From Methylococcales bacterium (GTDB lineage Bacteria; Pseudomonadota; Gammaproteobacteria; Methylococcales; Methylomonadaceae): a stretch of 35,023 bases of DNA. Shown in pieces: positions 1-10,300 of this stretch (position 1 is its first letter; each line of letters begins with the position of its first letter). The notes under the pieces were generated by a model. It was given only the letters and a program-made list of their open reading frames with translations. It was not told where the DNA came from and ran no database searches. Where the stretch lies: the NCBI GenBank assembly GCA_003584895.1, contig QVQF01000114.1, forward strand, positions 1 to 35,023, given 5' to 3'. A program made the translations under genes and the position numbers.

Positions 1-2556
1 CGGTGCAATACTAATCAACAATGTCAATAAAGCAGCCACATAAGGCACCGCCTGTACCGATAAAACAGCGATCCATAAGCGACCGCTTAAGTTATCGAAA
101 TGTTCTATGGAGCACATCGCTGCTATAGCCGAACTCAACAATATCAATAAGAACAACTCTTGCCTAATGGTCATTAATCCAGAAAACAAAGGTCCTTGTT
201 TTTCATATTTAGGGGTACGCATAAAAGGCTTACCTGAAGTAAACAAGCCTTGTATAGTGCCTCTTGCTACAGTGTGCGTTAAAGATAGTCCTGTTAAAGC
301 AGCACCTAGTGACTTCCATACTGAGCAAGGAACTCTAGCCTGATAAAGCCATAAGCCTCGTAAAATTTTAAAGCTAAATAAACCAACAGTGGGTAATAAA
401 AACACATTAGCCGGTAACTCACTGTGTATGGGATCAGTCAATATGATTCCTGTTAACACCAAACTAGCTGTCGTAAAGAATAAAGCGAGCGCATCAGAAA
501 ACCAAGGTAACCAACCAGCAATAAAATAATAACGTTGTGCAGCTGTTAATGGGGATTTTTGACCCGGCAAAAAGCTAGTCCAATGACCTTTAATAATCTG
601 CATCGCTCCATAAACCCAACGAAAGCGTTGTGTCATATAACCGGACATAGTGTCAGGCATCAAGCCGCGACCAAAAGAATCCTTCACATAAACCGAATCA
701 TAGCCGGCTTCATACAAACGCAAACCTAGCTCGCTATCTTCACAGATGCACCATTCCGCCCAATTGCCTACTTCCAACAAGGCTGACTTTCTAATCATAG
801 TCATCGTGCCATGCTGGATAATCGCGTTATATTCGTTGCGCTGCACCATACCGATATTAAAAAATCCAGCATATTCCCAATAACAAAAAGATTTAAAGGC
901 GCTTTGATCACGGTCGCGATAATCTTGTGGTGATTGCACAAAACCAACATTTTTATTATCGAAATAAGGCACCATACACTTAAGCCAATCGGGTGACAAC
1001 ACATAGTCACTGTCGATAACGGCAATAATTTCTGCATCTTCTGCGGTTTGTTCCAGCGCATGATTAATCGCCCCTGCCTTAAAGCCAGGCCAATTTTCCA
1101 AATGGAAAAACCGAAACATTGGCCCTAGACGTTCACAATCATCTCGTACTGGCTCCCAAATGGCAGGGTCTTTAGTATTGTTATCCATCACCAATACTTC
1201 TAAATTGGGGTAATCTACCTTAGCTAAAGCTTCCAACGTTTTGCGCACCATCATCGGTGGCTCGTTATGGATAGGCAAATGCAATGATACTTTAGGATAT
1301 TTAAAATCAGCGCTGGGCGTTAATGGCTGAAAGGTTCTAGCTGTTTTTTTATGCCAAATAACTTCGGCGATTTCCAAAGCTTCTATTAACAAGATAACGA
1401 CGGCCATAATCTGCATCAGCAACATTAGACCCAAAAATAACACGCTGAGCTTGGTTTGATATTGCTGCGCCCCTGTAGACGCCGACCAAAAAATAACAGA
1501 TACCGCCAAATTAGCGATTAAACCAAAAAACACCACACCCGGTAATTTTAAGGTAGTCCGAGTAAACAAGAACAAACCCATTAATACCATACTGAAAGCT
1601 GCAGCCCCAGTTGCCCAATTGCGCCAACTAGGCATAGTCAGCACTTCACCATCCATAGGATATTTAGCTTGGCGGTCAGCATTGAAAATACCCCAATAAG
1701 CACCGGCAGAACCTTCTATAGATTTCTTCCACGGCTGATCAAAGGCTTCAACGATATAGTAATTAACTTTTTCGGCATCAGCTCGGTTAAGAAATTCGCG
1801 CAAGAAAGTGGCTTGATTAGAAACTGAAGCGGTCGCATGTTTAAAAGGTTGACCATCTGAAGGCCAGCCTACTTCGGTAATAATGACGGGTTTATTAGGG
1901 TAAGCCTGCTGCACATCATGATACCTAGCAAAAACATAATCAACCGCTTCGTCAGCTGCGATACCTTCCCAGAAGGGTAGAACGTGTATAGCGATAAAGT
2001 CGACTTCATCAACAAGATCAGGATTTTTTAACCAGACATCCCAAGTCTCAGAAGTACTGACAGGATGCCAACTGTTCTTTTTAACTTCACGGATATAATC
2101 AATCAGCGCGGCTTTAGTAATATCGGCACGCAATAACACCTCATTACCGACCATCAAGCGGATAATTTTAGGGTTACTCTGACGACCAACTTCAATTAAC
2201 TTATCGACTTCTAGGCGATTCTTTTCCAGATTACCGTCTATCCACGCGCCTAAGGTCACATTCAGATTATGTTTAGCAGCCAATTCTGGAATCTTATCTT
2301 GGCCTTTAAGCATACTGTAAGTTCTGACGGCATGAACCTTATCTGCCAGCAAGGTTAAATCACTATCCATATCCTCAATACTAGGATAGGTATTACCGGT
2401 TTGCGTATCTTGCTTACGCATGGGATCGTAAGTAACGCCCATGGTAGTTTTAGTCCACGACTGCAGTTGTAATGGGTTATTAATGTAGCTCCAAATGCTA
2501 AAATTAACGGCAAAGAGCAATACAACTACAAATATTATGGCTAGCTTTCTTTTCAT
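1..2556 (-). CDS. GH17-like domain fused to a GT2 membrane glycosyltransferase (NdvB/beta-1,3-glucan synthase-like); 3' end beyond the left edge
   Basis: Hand translation of the minus strand from ATG at 2556: MKRKLAIIFVVVLLFAVNFSIWSYINN..., then GVTYDPMR, VGNEVLLR, VIITEVGWPS (GH17-like), then TM segments and GT2 motifs (VSLHLPIHNEPPMMVRKTLEAL, VIDSDYVL, CEDSELGLRLYEAGY, QRFRWVYGAMQ). Absent from the ORF track because it has no stop in the window. Confidence 0.85.
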   Translation of the reverse strand, partial: MKRKLAIIFVVVLLFAVNFSIWSYINNPLQLQSWTKTTMGVTYDPMRKQDTQTGNTYPSIEDMDSDLTLLADKVHAVRTYSMLKGQDKIPELAAKHNLNVTLGAWIDGNLEKNRLEVDKLIEVGRQSNPKIIRLMVGNEVLLRADITKAALIDYIREVKKNSWHPVSTSETWDVWLKNPDLVDEVDFIAIHVLPFWEGIAADEAVDYVFARYHDVQQAYPNKPVIITEVGWPSDGQPFKHATASVSNQATFLREFLNRADAEKVNYYIVEAFDQPWKKSIEGSAGAYWGIFNADRQAKYPMDGEVLTMPSWRNWATGAAAFSMVLMGLFLFTRTTLKLPGVVFFGLIANLAVSVIFWSASTGAQQYQTKLSVLFLGLMLLMQIMAVVILLIEALEIAEVIWHKKTARTFQPLTPSADFKYPKVSLHLPIHNEPPMMVRKTLEALAKVDYPNLEVLVMDNNTKDPAIWEPVRDDCERLGPMFRFFHLENWPGFKAGAINHALEQTAEDAEIIAVIDSDYVLSPDWLKCMVPYFDNKNVGFVQSPQDYRDRDQSAFKSFCYWEYAGFFNIGMVQRNEYNAIIQHGTMTMIRKSALLEVGNWAEWCICEDSELGLRLYEAGYDSVYVKDSFGRGLMPDTMSGYMTQRFRWVYGAMQIIKGHWTSFLPGQKSPLTAAQRYYFIAGWLPWFSDALALFFTTASLVLTGIILTDPIHSELPANVFLLPTVGLFSFKILRGLWLYQARVPCSVWKSLGAALTGLSLTHTVARGTIQGLFTSGKPFMRTPKYEKQGPLFSGLMTIRQELFLLILLSSAIAAMCSIEHFDNLSGRLWIAVLSVQAVPYVAALLTLLISIAP

Positions 2557-2942
2557 CAGAGTATGCAAGTTTAACGAAATGGTTAAGTAATTAGGGTTGT
2601 TGAGTGGCATTTATACTAACGCTTATCGATATTTAAATTAGCCTAGCGTTATTATTTTTTTTATAAGCTGCCGATCACCACTGAAATGCGGCCTATATTA
2701 AGTTTATTTCCGCACGAAAATCAAGCAACTATTAAATTATAGTAGATACCAAAACTCGAGCAAGCCAGACAATCGCTCTATCCTTACTCAACATGCAGAT
2801 ATCGGAAAGTATGGAACCAACTAACATGACAAAGATTTTCTATTTTTAAGCAGGTGTTAAATCTAATATTTTCGATATCAGATCTATTTTATGGAATAAT
2901 TCCTATAGCCACTTTGTACCCTCTACACAACCGAGTCATGCA

Positions 2943-3560
2943 ATGAAAAAATTAATCGCTGTTTTAACCACCATTTTCTTAACAGGCTGCAGTGTGTTTG
3001 GCTTACGAACGGCAGATCAACCAAGTTATCAAGTACTTAATGATTATGGGAACATTCAGATCAGACACTATCCAGACTTGCTTATCGCTGAAACTGAGAT
3101 AGTCGCCGATTATAAAAATGCTAGTACCCAAGGCTTTCAACGCCTTGCCGGATATATTTTTGGCAATAATCAAAAACAGCAAACCCTAGCGATGACAGCA
3201 CCTGTTATTCAGGAACAACAAACTGAAACTCTAGCCATGACGGCTCCCGTTATTCAGCAAAAATCTGAAGATCGATGGCTAATGGCGTTTGTGCTCCCTA
3301 AGGGTTATTCCATCACAACTGCGCCTATCCCTAATGATAAAGCGGTCACTATTAAAGAACTACCGGATAAAAAAGTCGCAGTTATTCAGTATACGGGCAG
3401 TCTTTGTGAATCAGGTATTGAAAAAAATGCCGGCATCTTAAGTATCTGGCTTAATCAGCAAGGTTTTAAGGCCTTATCTCCCGCACGTTCTGCAGCTTAC
3501 GATCCACCTTGGACACTACCGTTTCTTAGGCATAATGAAGTACACATTGATATAGAGTAA
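2943..3560 (+). CDS. SOUL family haem-binding lipoprotein
   Basis: Lipobox-like signal (LTTIFLTGCSVFG), YQVLNDYGNIQIRHYPDLLIAET, LAMTAPVIQ motifs typical of SOUL proteins. Confidence 0.85.
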   Translation: MKKLIAVLTTIFLTGCSVFGLRTADQPSYQVLNDYGNIQIRHYPDLLIAETEIVADYKNASTQGFQRLAGYIFGNNQKQQTLAMTAPVIQEQQTETLAMTAPVIQQKSEDRWLMAFVLPKGYSITTAPIPNDKAVTIKELPDKKVAVIQYTGSLCESGIEKNAGILSIWLNQQGFKALSPARSAAYDPPWTLPFLRHNEVHIDIE

Positions 3561-3727
3561 TGGGAGTTGCCAAATGTTTTTTTGCTTAAAGACTATTAGA
3601 AAAATCATCACCATATTTATACTGGACAATGCGCATTTTTAAGGTAAGTTCTAAATTAGCCGATTAAAAACCACAGGGTATTTATACTCAGCTTTCAATC
3701 AATTTTTTTAATATAGTGGAGCGCATC

Positions 3728-3871
3728 ATGGGACCTTATTCTCAACATACAACACATGGTATAGGGGCAACTTTTGATTTACTTTATCAGTATCCAATTT
3801 TAATGGTTATCTTTATAGTTGGCAGTATCGCTGCAGGTGTTTATTTTTGGCGAAAAAACAAAACCCAATGA
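3728..3871 (+). CDS. Small (47 aa) single-TM hypothetical protein
   Basis: ORF MGPYSQHTTHGIGATFDLLYQYPILMVIFIVGSIAAGVYFWRKNKTQ, preceded by a purine-rich stretch (tagtggagcgcatc); one clear TM helix with a basic C-terminus. Confidence 0.5.
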   Translation: MGPYSQHTTHGIGATFDLLYQYPILMVIFIVGSIAAGVYFWRKNKTQ

Positions 3872-3986
3872 GAGCGCTAGTTAAAACTCACTGAGCACTC
3901 CGTCAACATAACGTAGCGCTATTCGAATCGTTAGCTCCAAAATACTGATTTTATTAAGCGTCCTTTAATCTGATATAGCACTCCAT

Positions 3987-4059
3987 CAATCTTGCTGAGG
4001 CCTTATGCCATTTGTTAAGGAGCACTCGCTAATCATTTGATGAGTGCTTAGCAAGATTG
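3987..4059. other. Predicted three-way-junction secondary-structure element
   Basis: Perfect outer stem CAATCTTGCT (3987-3996)/AGCAAGATTG (4050-4059) enclosing CCTTA (4001-4005)/TAAGG (4016-4020) and AGCACTC (4021-4027)/GAGTGCT (4042-4048). Confidence 0.45.
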
Positions 4060-4554
4060 CATGACAATTCAACCAGATCAACGTAGTAGTCAGCAAGATT
4101 AGCCGTTAACTCCAACACAAGAAATTAGCCACCATAAAGTTCCCACTATTCCTTAGCAGTACTTACAGAGCACTTTTAATGCATTTTGTATGCGCTCTAT
4201 TATTAATAAAACAGGTCACACATACTTAATACTGCTGTAGTTAAAACAAAGAAACACCTACTTTCAGTAGCTGAAAAATTGAATCTTACCTTAAGCTTAT
4301 GGCTATATCATTAAACGAAATGAACACTTAAACAGTGACATTAACGCTCCTCTATTTTAAATAACCAGCAGTTATCGCATCACTCCAAAACGGTCATTCT
4401 AAAATAACTATCTACCTTACAAATAGCAAGTATTTTTATGTTGCTAGTTTTCAACAAAAGAACTACCTTATGTGGGGTATTTTCTATGCAGCATTTAACG
4501 TTAGCATATAACTCATATAGGTCAGCTTCTTTTGAAATCAATGACTAAAATTTA

Positions 4555-4591
4555 ATTGTTACGAACTGTTCATTAAATCGCTCGTAACAAT
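4555..4591. promoter_or_regulatory. Perfect 10-bp inverted repeat just upstream of narK (operator or 5'UTR stem-loop)
   Basis: ATTGTTACGA (4555-4564) and TCGTAACAAT (4582-4591), 17-nt spacer, ending 36 nt before the narK ATG. Confidence 0.5.
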
Positions 4592-4627
4592 AAAGACTCA
4601 CTATTTTACCCGTCAACAAGGCTTATC

Positions 4628-7312
4628 ATGTCTACCACTAATGATGTTACACCTAACCAGCAATCACGGGCACTCGCCTTAAGTACTGTTGCCTTCACCA
4701 CCTGCTTTGCCGTATGGACTATCTTTTCCATCATCGGCCTGCAAATTCAAAAAGACTTAGGCTTAAGTGAAACCGAATTTGGTTTGCTGATAGGTACGCC
4801 AATACTCTCTGGCTCCTTAATTCGGCTGGTATTAGGTATATGGAGCGACCAATACGGTGGCCGGATTATCTATACGATAGTTATGGTGACCTCAGCTATC
4901 GCTACCTTTCTATTAACGACCGTTGATACTTACCTGATGTACTTAGTAGCCGCACTAGGTATTGGTGTTGCAGGGGGTTCTTTTGCTGTAGGTATCGCCT
5001 ATACTTCATGCTGGTTTCCTACCGAAAAACAAGGCACGGCCTTGGGTATTTTCGGTTTGGGTAACATCGGTGCTGCCATCACAAAATTTACCGCACCGTT
5101 TGTGATGATTGCCTTTGGTTGGCATGCTGTCGCGCAACTATGGGGAGCAGTTTTATTGCTGATGGCAATCGTTTTCTGGCTTTTTAGTGACGATGACCCT
5201 ATGCTCAAAGCGAGGCGTTTATCGGGTGCCAAGCCAGACTCCTTTATAAAACAACTAGAGCCTCTTAAAAACATTCAAGTTTGGCGCTTTTCACTGTATT
5301 ACTTTTGTGTATTTGGCGCCTTTGTCGCCTTAGCGCTGTGGTTACCTCGTTATCTGGTAGGTGCTTACGGCTTTGATATTAAGGTCGCAGGTATGCTGGC
5401 GGCCTTGTTTTCGATTTTTGCCAGTTTGTTTCGAGCCGTAGGTGGTTGGTTAGCAGATCGCTACGGCGCCCGCTTAATCATGTACTGGACATTTATTGTC
5501 GCAGCCATCTGTACTTTTTTTCTGTCCTATCCACCTACCGATTATTTGATACATGGCATTAAGGGTGATATCAGCTTTAGCCTAGCCATGGGACCTGCGG
5601 GCTTTATCTTTCTGACATCGGTGTTAGCGCTGTTTATGTCTTTTGGTAAAGCTGCCGTCTACAAACATATCCCAGTTTATTACCCCAATAATATCGGTGC
5701 TGTAGGCGGTGCCGTCGGTATGATCGGAGGTCTAGGCGGCTTCTTACTCCCATTGACGTTCGGCATGTTGAATGATTTGACTGGCATCTGGAGTAGTTGC
5801 TTCATGCTATTGTTTGCTTTAGTCATTATCGCACTTACTTGGATGCACTTTTCTATTGCCAGAATGGAGCGCCGCGTTGTACCTGAATTAGCTAGAGTTT
5901 CAACTGACTTACCTGAACTAAGTCACCCTTCTTCATTGATATTGACGGATTGGAGTCCTGAAGAGCCCGGCTTCTGGGAAAAAACGGGGAAACATATTGC
6001 CACACGCAATTTATGGATCAGCATACCCGCCTTATTATTAGCCTTTGCTGTATGGATGGTCTGGAGCGTGGTGGTTATTAATTTACCCAGTATCGGTTTT
6101 AAATACACCACTAATGAATTGTTCTGGTTGACAGCATTGCCGGGCTTATCTGGAGCGACCTTACGGATTTTCTATTCCTTTATGGTGCCTATTTTTGGTG
6201 GCCGTCGTTGGACAACTATTAGTACGCTATCGTTATTATTGCCGTCGATCTGGATAGGCTTTGCCGTACAAAATACTGAAACGCCTTATATTTTAATGGC
6301 GGTATTAGCTTTATTATGCGGCTTTGGTGGTGGTAACTTTGCCTCCAGCATGGCGAACATTAGCTTTTTTTATCCACAAGCACAAAAAGGCACAGCGCTG
6401 GGCTTAAATGCCGGCTTGGGTAATTTAGGCGTCAGTACCGTGCAGTTTGTAGTGCCGTTGGTTATTGCTATGAGCGTATTCGGTTCATGGGGCGGCGAGC
6501 CACAACTGTGGGTTAAGGCAGAGGTAACTAAAAACATCTGGTTACAAAATGCTGGTTTTATTTGGGTGCCATTTATTATTGCGACCAGTATTGCCGCTTG
6601 GTTTGGCATGAATGATATCGCCTCAGCTAAAGCCTCCTTTAAAGAGCAATCCGTCATTTTTAAACGTAAACACAATTGGTTGATGTGCTGGCTCTATACC
6701 GGAACTTTCGGTTCTTTTATTGGTTATTCAGCGGGTTTCCCCATGTTAATCAAAATCTTGTTTCCTGACATTAATCCAACCCAATACGCCTTTTTAGGCC
6801 CTTTGGTTGGTGCTTTAATTAGACCCGTCGGTGGCTGGTTGGCCGATAAACTGGGCGGCGCACAAGTCACCTTGTGGAACTTCTTCATCATGATAATGGC
6901 AGTATTGGGCGTGTTGCATTTCATGCCGGCTGAGGGAAATCTAGGTAATTTCTGGGGCTTTCTTGCCATGTTTATGCTGTTATTTATCACCACAGGCATT
7001 GGTAATGGTTCAACATTTCGGATGATTCCCGTTATTTTTATGACCGAACGTTTGTGCGCTGTCAAAGGACAAGCCGCAGACATTCTGGCTCAAGCACGAA
7101 AAGACGCTGCTAAAGAAGCGGCGGCAGTCTTAGGCTTTAGTTCGGCGGTCGCTGCTTATGGTGCATTTTTTATTCCTAAGAGTTACGGTACTGCAATCAG
7201 CATGACGGGTAGACCGGATGCTGCCTTGTATTGCTTTATTGCTTTTTACATCATTTGCATAGCGATTACCTGGTGGAATTACGCACGTAAAACAGCGGCT
7301 ATGCCGTGTTGA
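4628..7312 (+). CDS. narK: Fused nitrate/nitrite transporter with two MFS (NarK) modules
   Basis: 894 aa with two consecutive MFS halves; GxxxRLVLGIWSDQYGGR and GGWLADRYGAR in half 1, GALIRPVGGWLADKLGG in half 2; immediately upstream of narG. Confidence 0.93.
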   Translation: MSTTNDVTPNQQSRALALSTVAFTTCFAVWTIFSIIGLQIQKDLGLSETEFGLLIGTPILSGSLIRLVLGIWSDQYGGRIIYTIVMVTSAIATFLLTTVDTYLMYLVAALGIGVAGGSFAVGIAYTSCWFPTEKQGTALGIFGLGNIGAAITKFTAPFVMIAFGWHAVAQLWGAVLLLMAIVFWLFSDDDPMLKARRLSGAKPDSFIKQLEPLKNIQVWRFSLYYFCVFGAFVALALWLPRYLVGAYGFDIKVAGMLAALFSIFASLFRAVGGWLADRYGARLIMYWTFIVAAICTFFLSYPPTDYLIHGIKGDISFSLAMGPAGFIFLTSVLALFMSFGKAAVYKHIPVYYPNNIGAVGGAVGMIGGLGGFLLPLTFGMLNDLTGIWSSCFMLLFALVIIALTWMHFSIARMERRVVPELARVSTDLPELSHPSSLILTDWSPEEPGFWEKTGKHIATRNLWISIPALLLAFAVWMVWSVVVINLPSIGFKYTTNELFWLTALPGLSGATLRIFYSFMVPIFGGRRWTTISTLSLLLPSIWIGFAVQNTETPYILMAVLALLCGFGGGNFASSMANISFFYPQAQKGTALGLNAGLGNLGVSTVQFVVPLVIAMSVFGSWGGEPQLWVKAEVTKNIWLQNAGFIWVPFIIATSIAAWFGMNDIASAKASFKEQSVIFKRKHNWLMCWLYTGTFGSFIGYSAGFPMLIKILFPDINPTQYAFLGPLVGALIRPVGGWLADKLGGAQVTLWNFFIMIMAVLGVLHFMPAEGNLGNFWGFLAMFMLLFITTGIGNGSTFRMIPVIFMTERLCAVKGQAADILAQARKDAAKEAAAVLGFSSAVAAYGAFFIPKSYGTAISMTGRPDAALYCFIAFYIICIAITWWNYARKTAAMPC

Positions 7313-7343
7313 TTTTCGCAAAACTTGCAGCTTTAGCTACCAC

Positions 7344-7367
7344 ATTCCCAAGCTTGCGTTTGGGAAT
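7344..7367. repeat. Intergenic hairpin between narK and narG
   Basis: ATTCCCAA (7344-7351) / TTGGGAAT (7360-7367), 8-nt loop; no following T-tract. Confidence 0.5.
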
Positions 7368-7399
7368 CAGTAAAACTCTAAAATTATAGGTCAATCATT

Positions 7400-10300
7400 A
7401 TGAGTCACTTCCTCGATCGCTTGCTGTTTCTCAAGAAAAAAGTAGACACGTTCTCCGGTGATCACGGGGTAGTGACTAATGAAGATCGTAGCTGGGAAAA
7501 CAGTTATCGATCACGCTGGCAACACGACAAAATTGTGCGCTCTACGCATGGCGTCAATTGTACGGGTTCTTGCAGCTGGAAAATCTATGTTAAAAATGGG
7601 CTAGTGACTTGGGAAACCCAACAGACCGATTATCCGCGTACGCGTCCTGATTTACCCAATCACGAACCACGAGGATGCTCTCGCGGTGCCAGTTATTCTT
7701 GGTATTTATATAGCGCCAATCGCCTCAAATACCCCATGATACGCGGCCGTTTGGTCAGACTATGGCGTGAAGCTAGATTAAGCTTAGATCCCGTTGATGC
7801 TTGGGCATCCATCGTTGAAGATCCTATAAAAAGCACTGAATATAAATCCAAACGCGGCTTAGGGGGCTTGGTTCGCGCCAACTGGGCAGAAGTCAACGAG
7901 ATTATCGCTGCGGCCAATATTTATACGGCAAAAACCTTCGGCCCCGATCGTATTATTGGTTTTTCGCCTATACCCGCCATGTCTATGGTGTCTTATGCCG
8001 CCGGTAGTCGTTATTTGTCGCTGATCGGCGGCGTGAGTATGAGCTTTTATGACTGGTATTGCGATTTGCCACCGGCATCCCCGCAAACTTGGGGCGAGCA
8101 AACCGATGTCCCTGAATCAGCCGATTGGTATAACGCTGGCTTTTTGATGTTATGGGGCTCAAACGTCCCGCAAACTCGAACGCCTGATGCGCACTTCATG
8201 ACCGAAGCGCGTTATAAAGGTGCCAAGATTGTCGTGGTCAGCCCTGATTATTCAGAAGCCAGTAAATTTGCCGATTTGTGGTTGCACCCCAAACAGGGTA
8301 CCGATGCGGCATTGGCGATGGCGATAGGACACGTTATCCTCAAAGAATTTCATGTTGAGCGCCAAAGCCCTTATTTTAATCAGTATGTCCGTGAGAATAC
8401 CGACCTGCCCTTTCTAGTGATACTTAAAGAACAGGACGGCGCTTATGTGCAAGATCGCTTCTTGAGGGCATCCGACTTTATAGGCAACTTAAGTCAAGAT
8501 AATAACCCTGATTGGAAAACAGTCGCTTATGATGAAATCAGTGGCCAGATTGTTCCGCCTTGTGGCTCTATCGGCTTTCGCTGGGGTGAAAGCGGGCATT
8601 GGAATATAGAACAAAAAACCGTAGACAATCAGCCTATCAGCTTGCGCTTAAGCTTGATTGATCATAAAGATGCGACTGCTAGTGTCGGCTTTCCTTATTT
8701 TGGTGGTTCCGAACATCCACATTTCACCCATTCCGCTCATGACGCTATTCAAAAACGCCATGTGCCCGTTAAAAAAATCACCCTAGCCGATGGCACAGAA
8801 GTCTTAGCCACTACGGTATTTGATTTGCTGGTGGCTAACTATGGTATAGATCGTGGTTTGGGTGGTGGCAATGTCGCGAGCTCTTATGATGAAGATGTTC
8901 CGTACACGCCAGCGTGGCAGGAAAAAATCACCGGTGTTACTCGGAAAAATGTCATTGCAGTGGCGCGGGAATTTGCGACTAATGCCGAAAAAACTCAAGG
9001 TCGTTCGATGGTGATACTGGGTGCCGGCATTAATCATTGGTATCACATGGATATGACTTATCGCGGCATCATGAATATGTTGATGCTTTGCGGTTGCGTC
9101 GGGCAGTCCGGTGGCGGTTGGGCGCATTATGTAGGCCAAGAAAAACTCAGACCTCAAACGGGTTGGTTACCGCTCGCCTTTGGTTTGGACTGGAAACGTC
9201 CGCCTAGACAAATGAACAGCACCTCGTTTTTCTACAGTCACACAAGTCAATGGCGTTACGAAACCCTTAAAGTCAGCGAGATTTTATCGCCGACTGCCAA
9301 GCCTGAAGACTGGCAAGGCAGTTTGATCGACTTTAACGTTAAATCTGAACGCATGGGCTGGTTACCCTCAGCGCCACAATTACAAACCAATCCTTTACAA
9401 GTGGTGCGCGATGCGGAAGTCGCTGGTATAGCACCGATTGATTATGTCGTGAATAGCCTGAAAGACGGCAGTTTGAAAATGTCCTGCGAAGACCCTGATA
9501 ATCCCAAAAACTTTCCACGCAATATGTTTGTGTGGCGCTCCAATTTATTAGGCTCTTCAGGCAAAGGCCATGAATACTTTTTAAAGTATTTACTAGGCAC
9601 AAAGCATGGTATACAAGGCAAAGACCTAGGTGATGATGAGGGTGAAAAACCCTCGGAAGTGCTCTGGCATGAAACGGCCGCAGAGGGAAAACTCGACTTA
9701 CTGGTAACACTGGATTTTCGGATGTCCACAACCTGTTTGTATTCGGATATCATTTTACCGACGGCAACTTGGTATGAGAAAAATGACCTCAATACCTCAG
9801 ATATGCACCCGTTTATCCACCCCTTGTCCAAAGCGGTTGATCCCGCATGGGAATCACGTTCTGATTGGGATATTTACAAAGGTATCGCCAAGAAATTCTC
9901 AGAACTCACTGTAGGTCATTTAGGACTAGAAAAAGATATCGTCGCCGTACCGGTGCTACATGACACGCCCGGAGAACTGGCCCAGCCCTTTGATGTCAAG
10001 GACTGGAAGAAAGGTGAATGCGAGCCGATTCCGGGAAAAACCATGCCGTCACTGGTGATTGTTGAGCGTGATTATCCCAATACTTACAAAATGTTCACCT
10101 CATTGGGGCCCATGCTGAGTAAAGTTGGTAATGGCGGTAAAGGTATTGCTTGGAATACCGAAACTGAAGTCCAGCAACTGGGTGAGCTAAATCGATTAGT
10201 GACAGATGAAGGCATCAGTAAAGGTCTGCCTCGCATTGAATCGGATATTGATGCGACCGAAGTGATTTTGATGCTAGCACCCGAAACCAATGGCCATGTT

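Noticed and set aside
107-343. 78-aa plus-strand ORF
   Set aside because: Antisense to the well-supported GH17/GT2 gene; no recognisable domain.
801-1061. 86-aa minus-strand ORF
   Set aside because: Out-of-frame ORF inside the GH17/GT2 coding sequence.
4500-4627. FNR/ANR box upstream of narK
   Set aside because: No convincing TTGATnnnnATCAA match by eye; a motif scan would be needed.
4999-7321. Antisense ORFs within narK (4999-5274, 5923-6111, 6370-6675, 6724-7083, 7130-7321)
   Set aside because: Opposite a strong 894-aa MFS gene; likely compositional artefacts.
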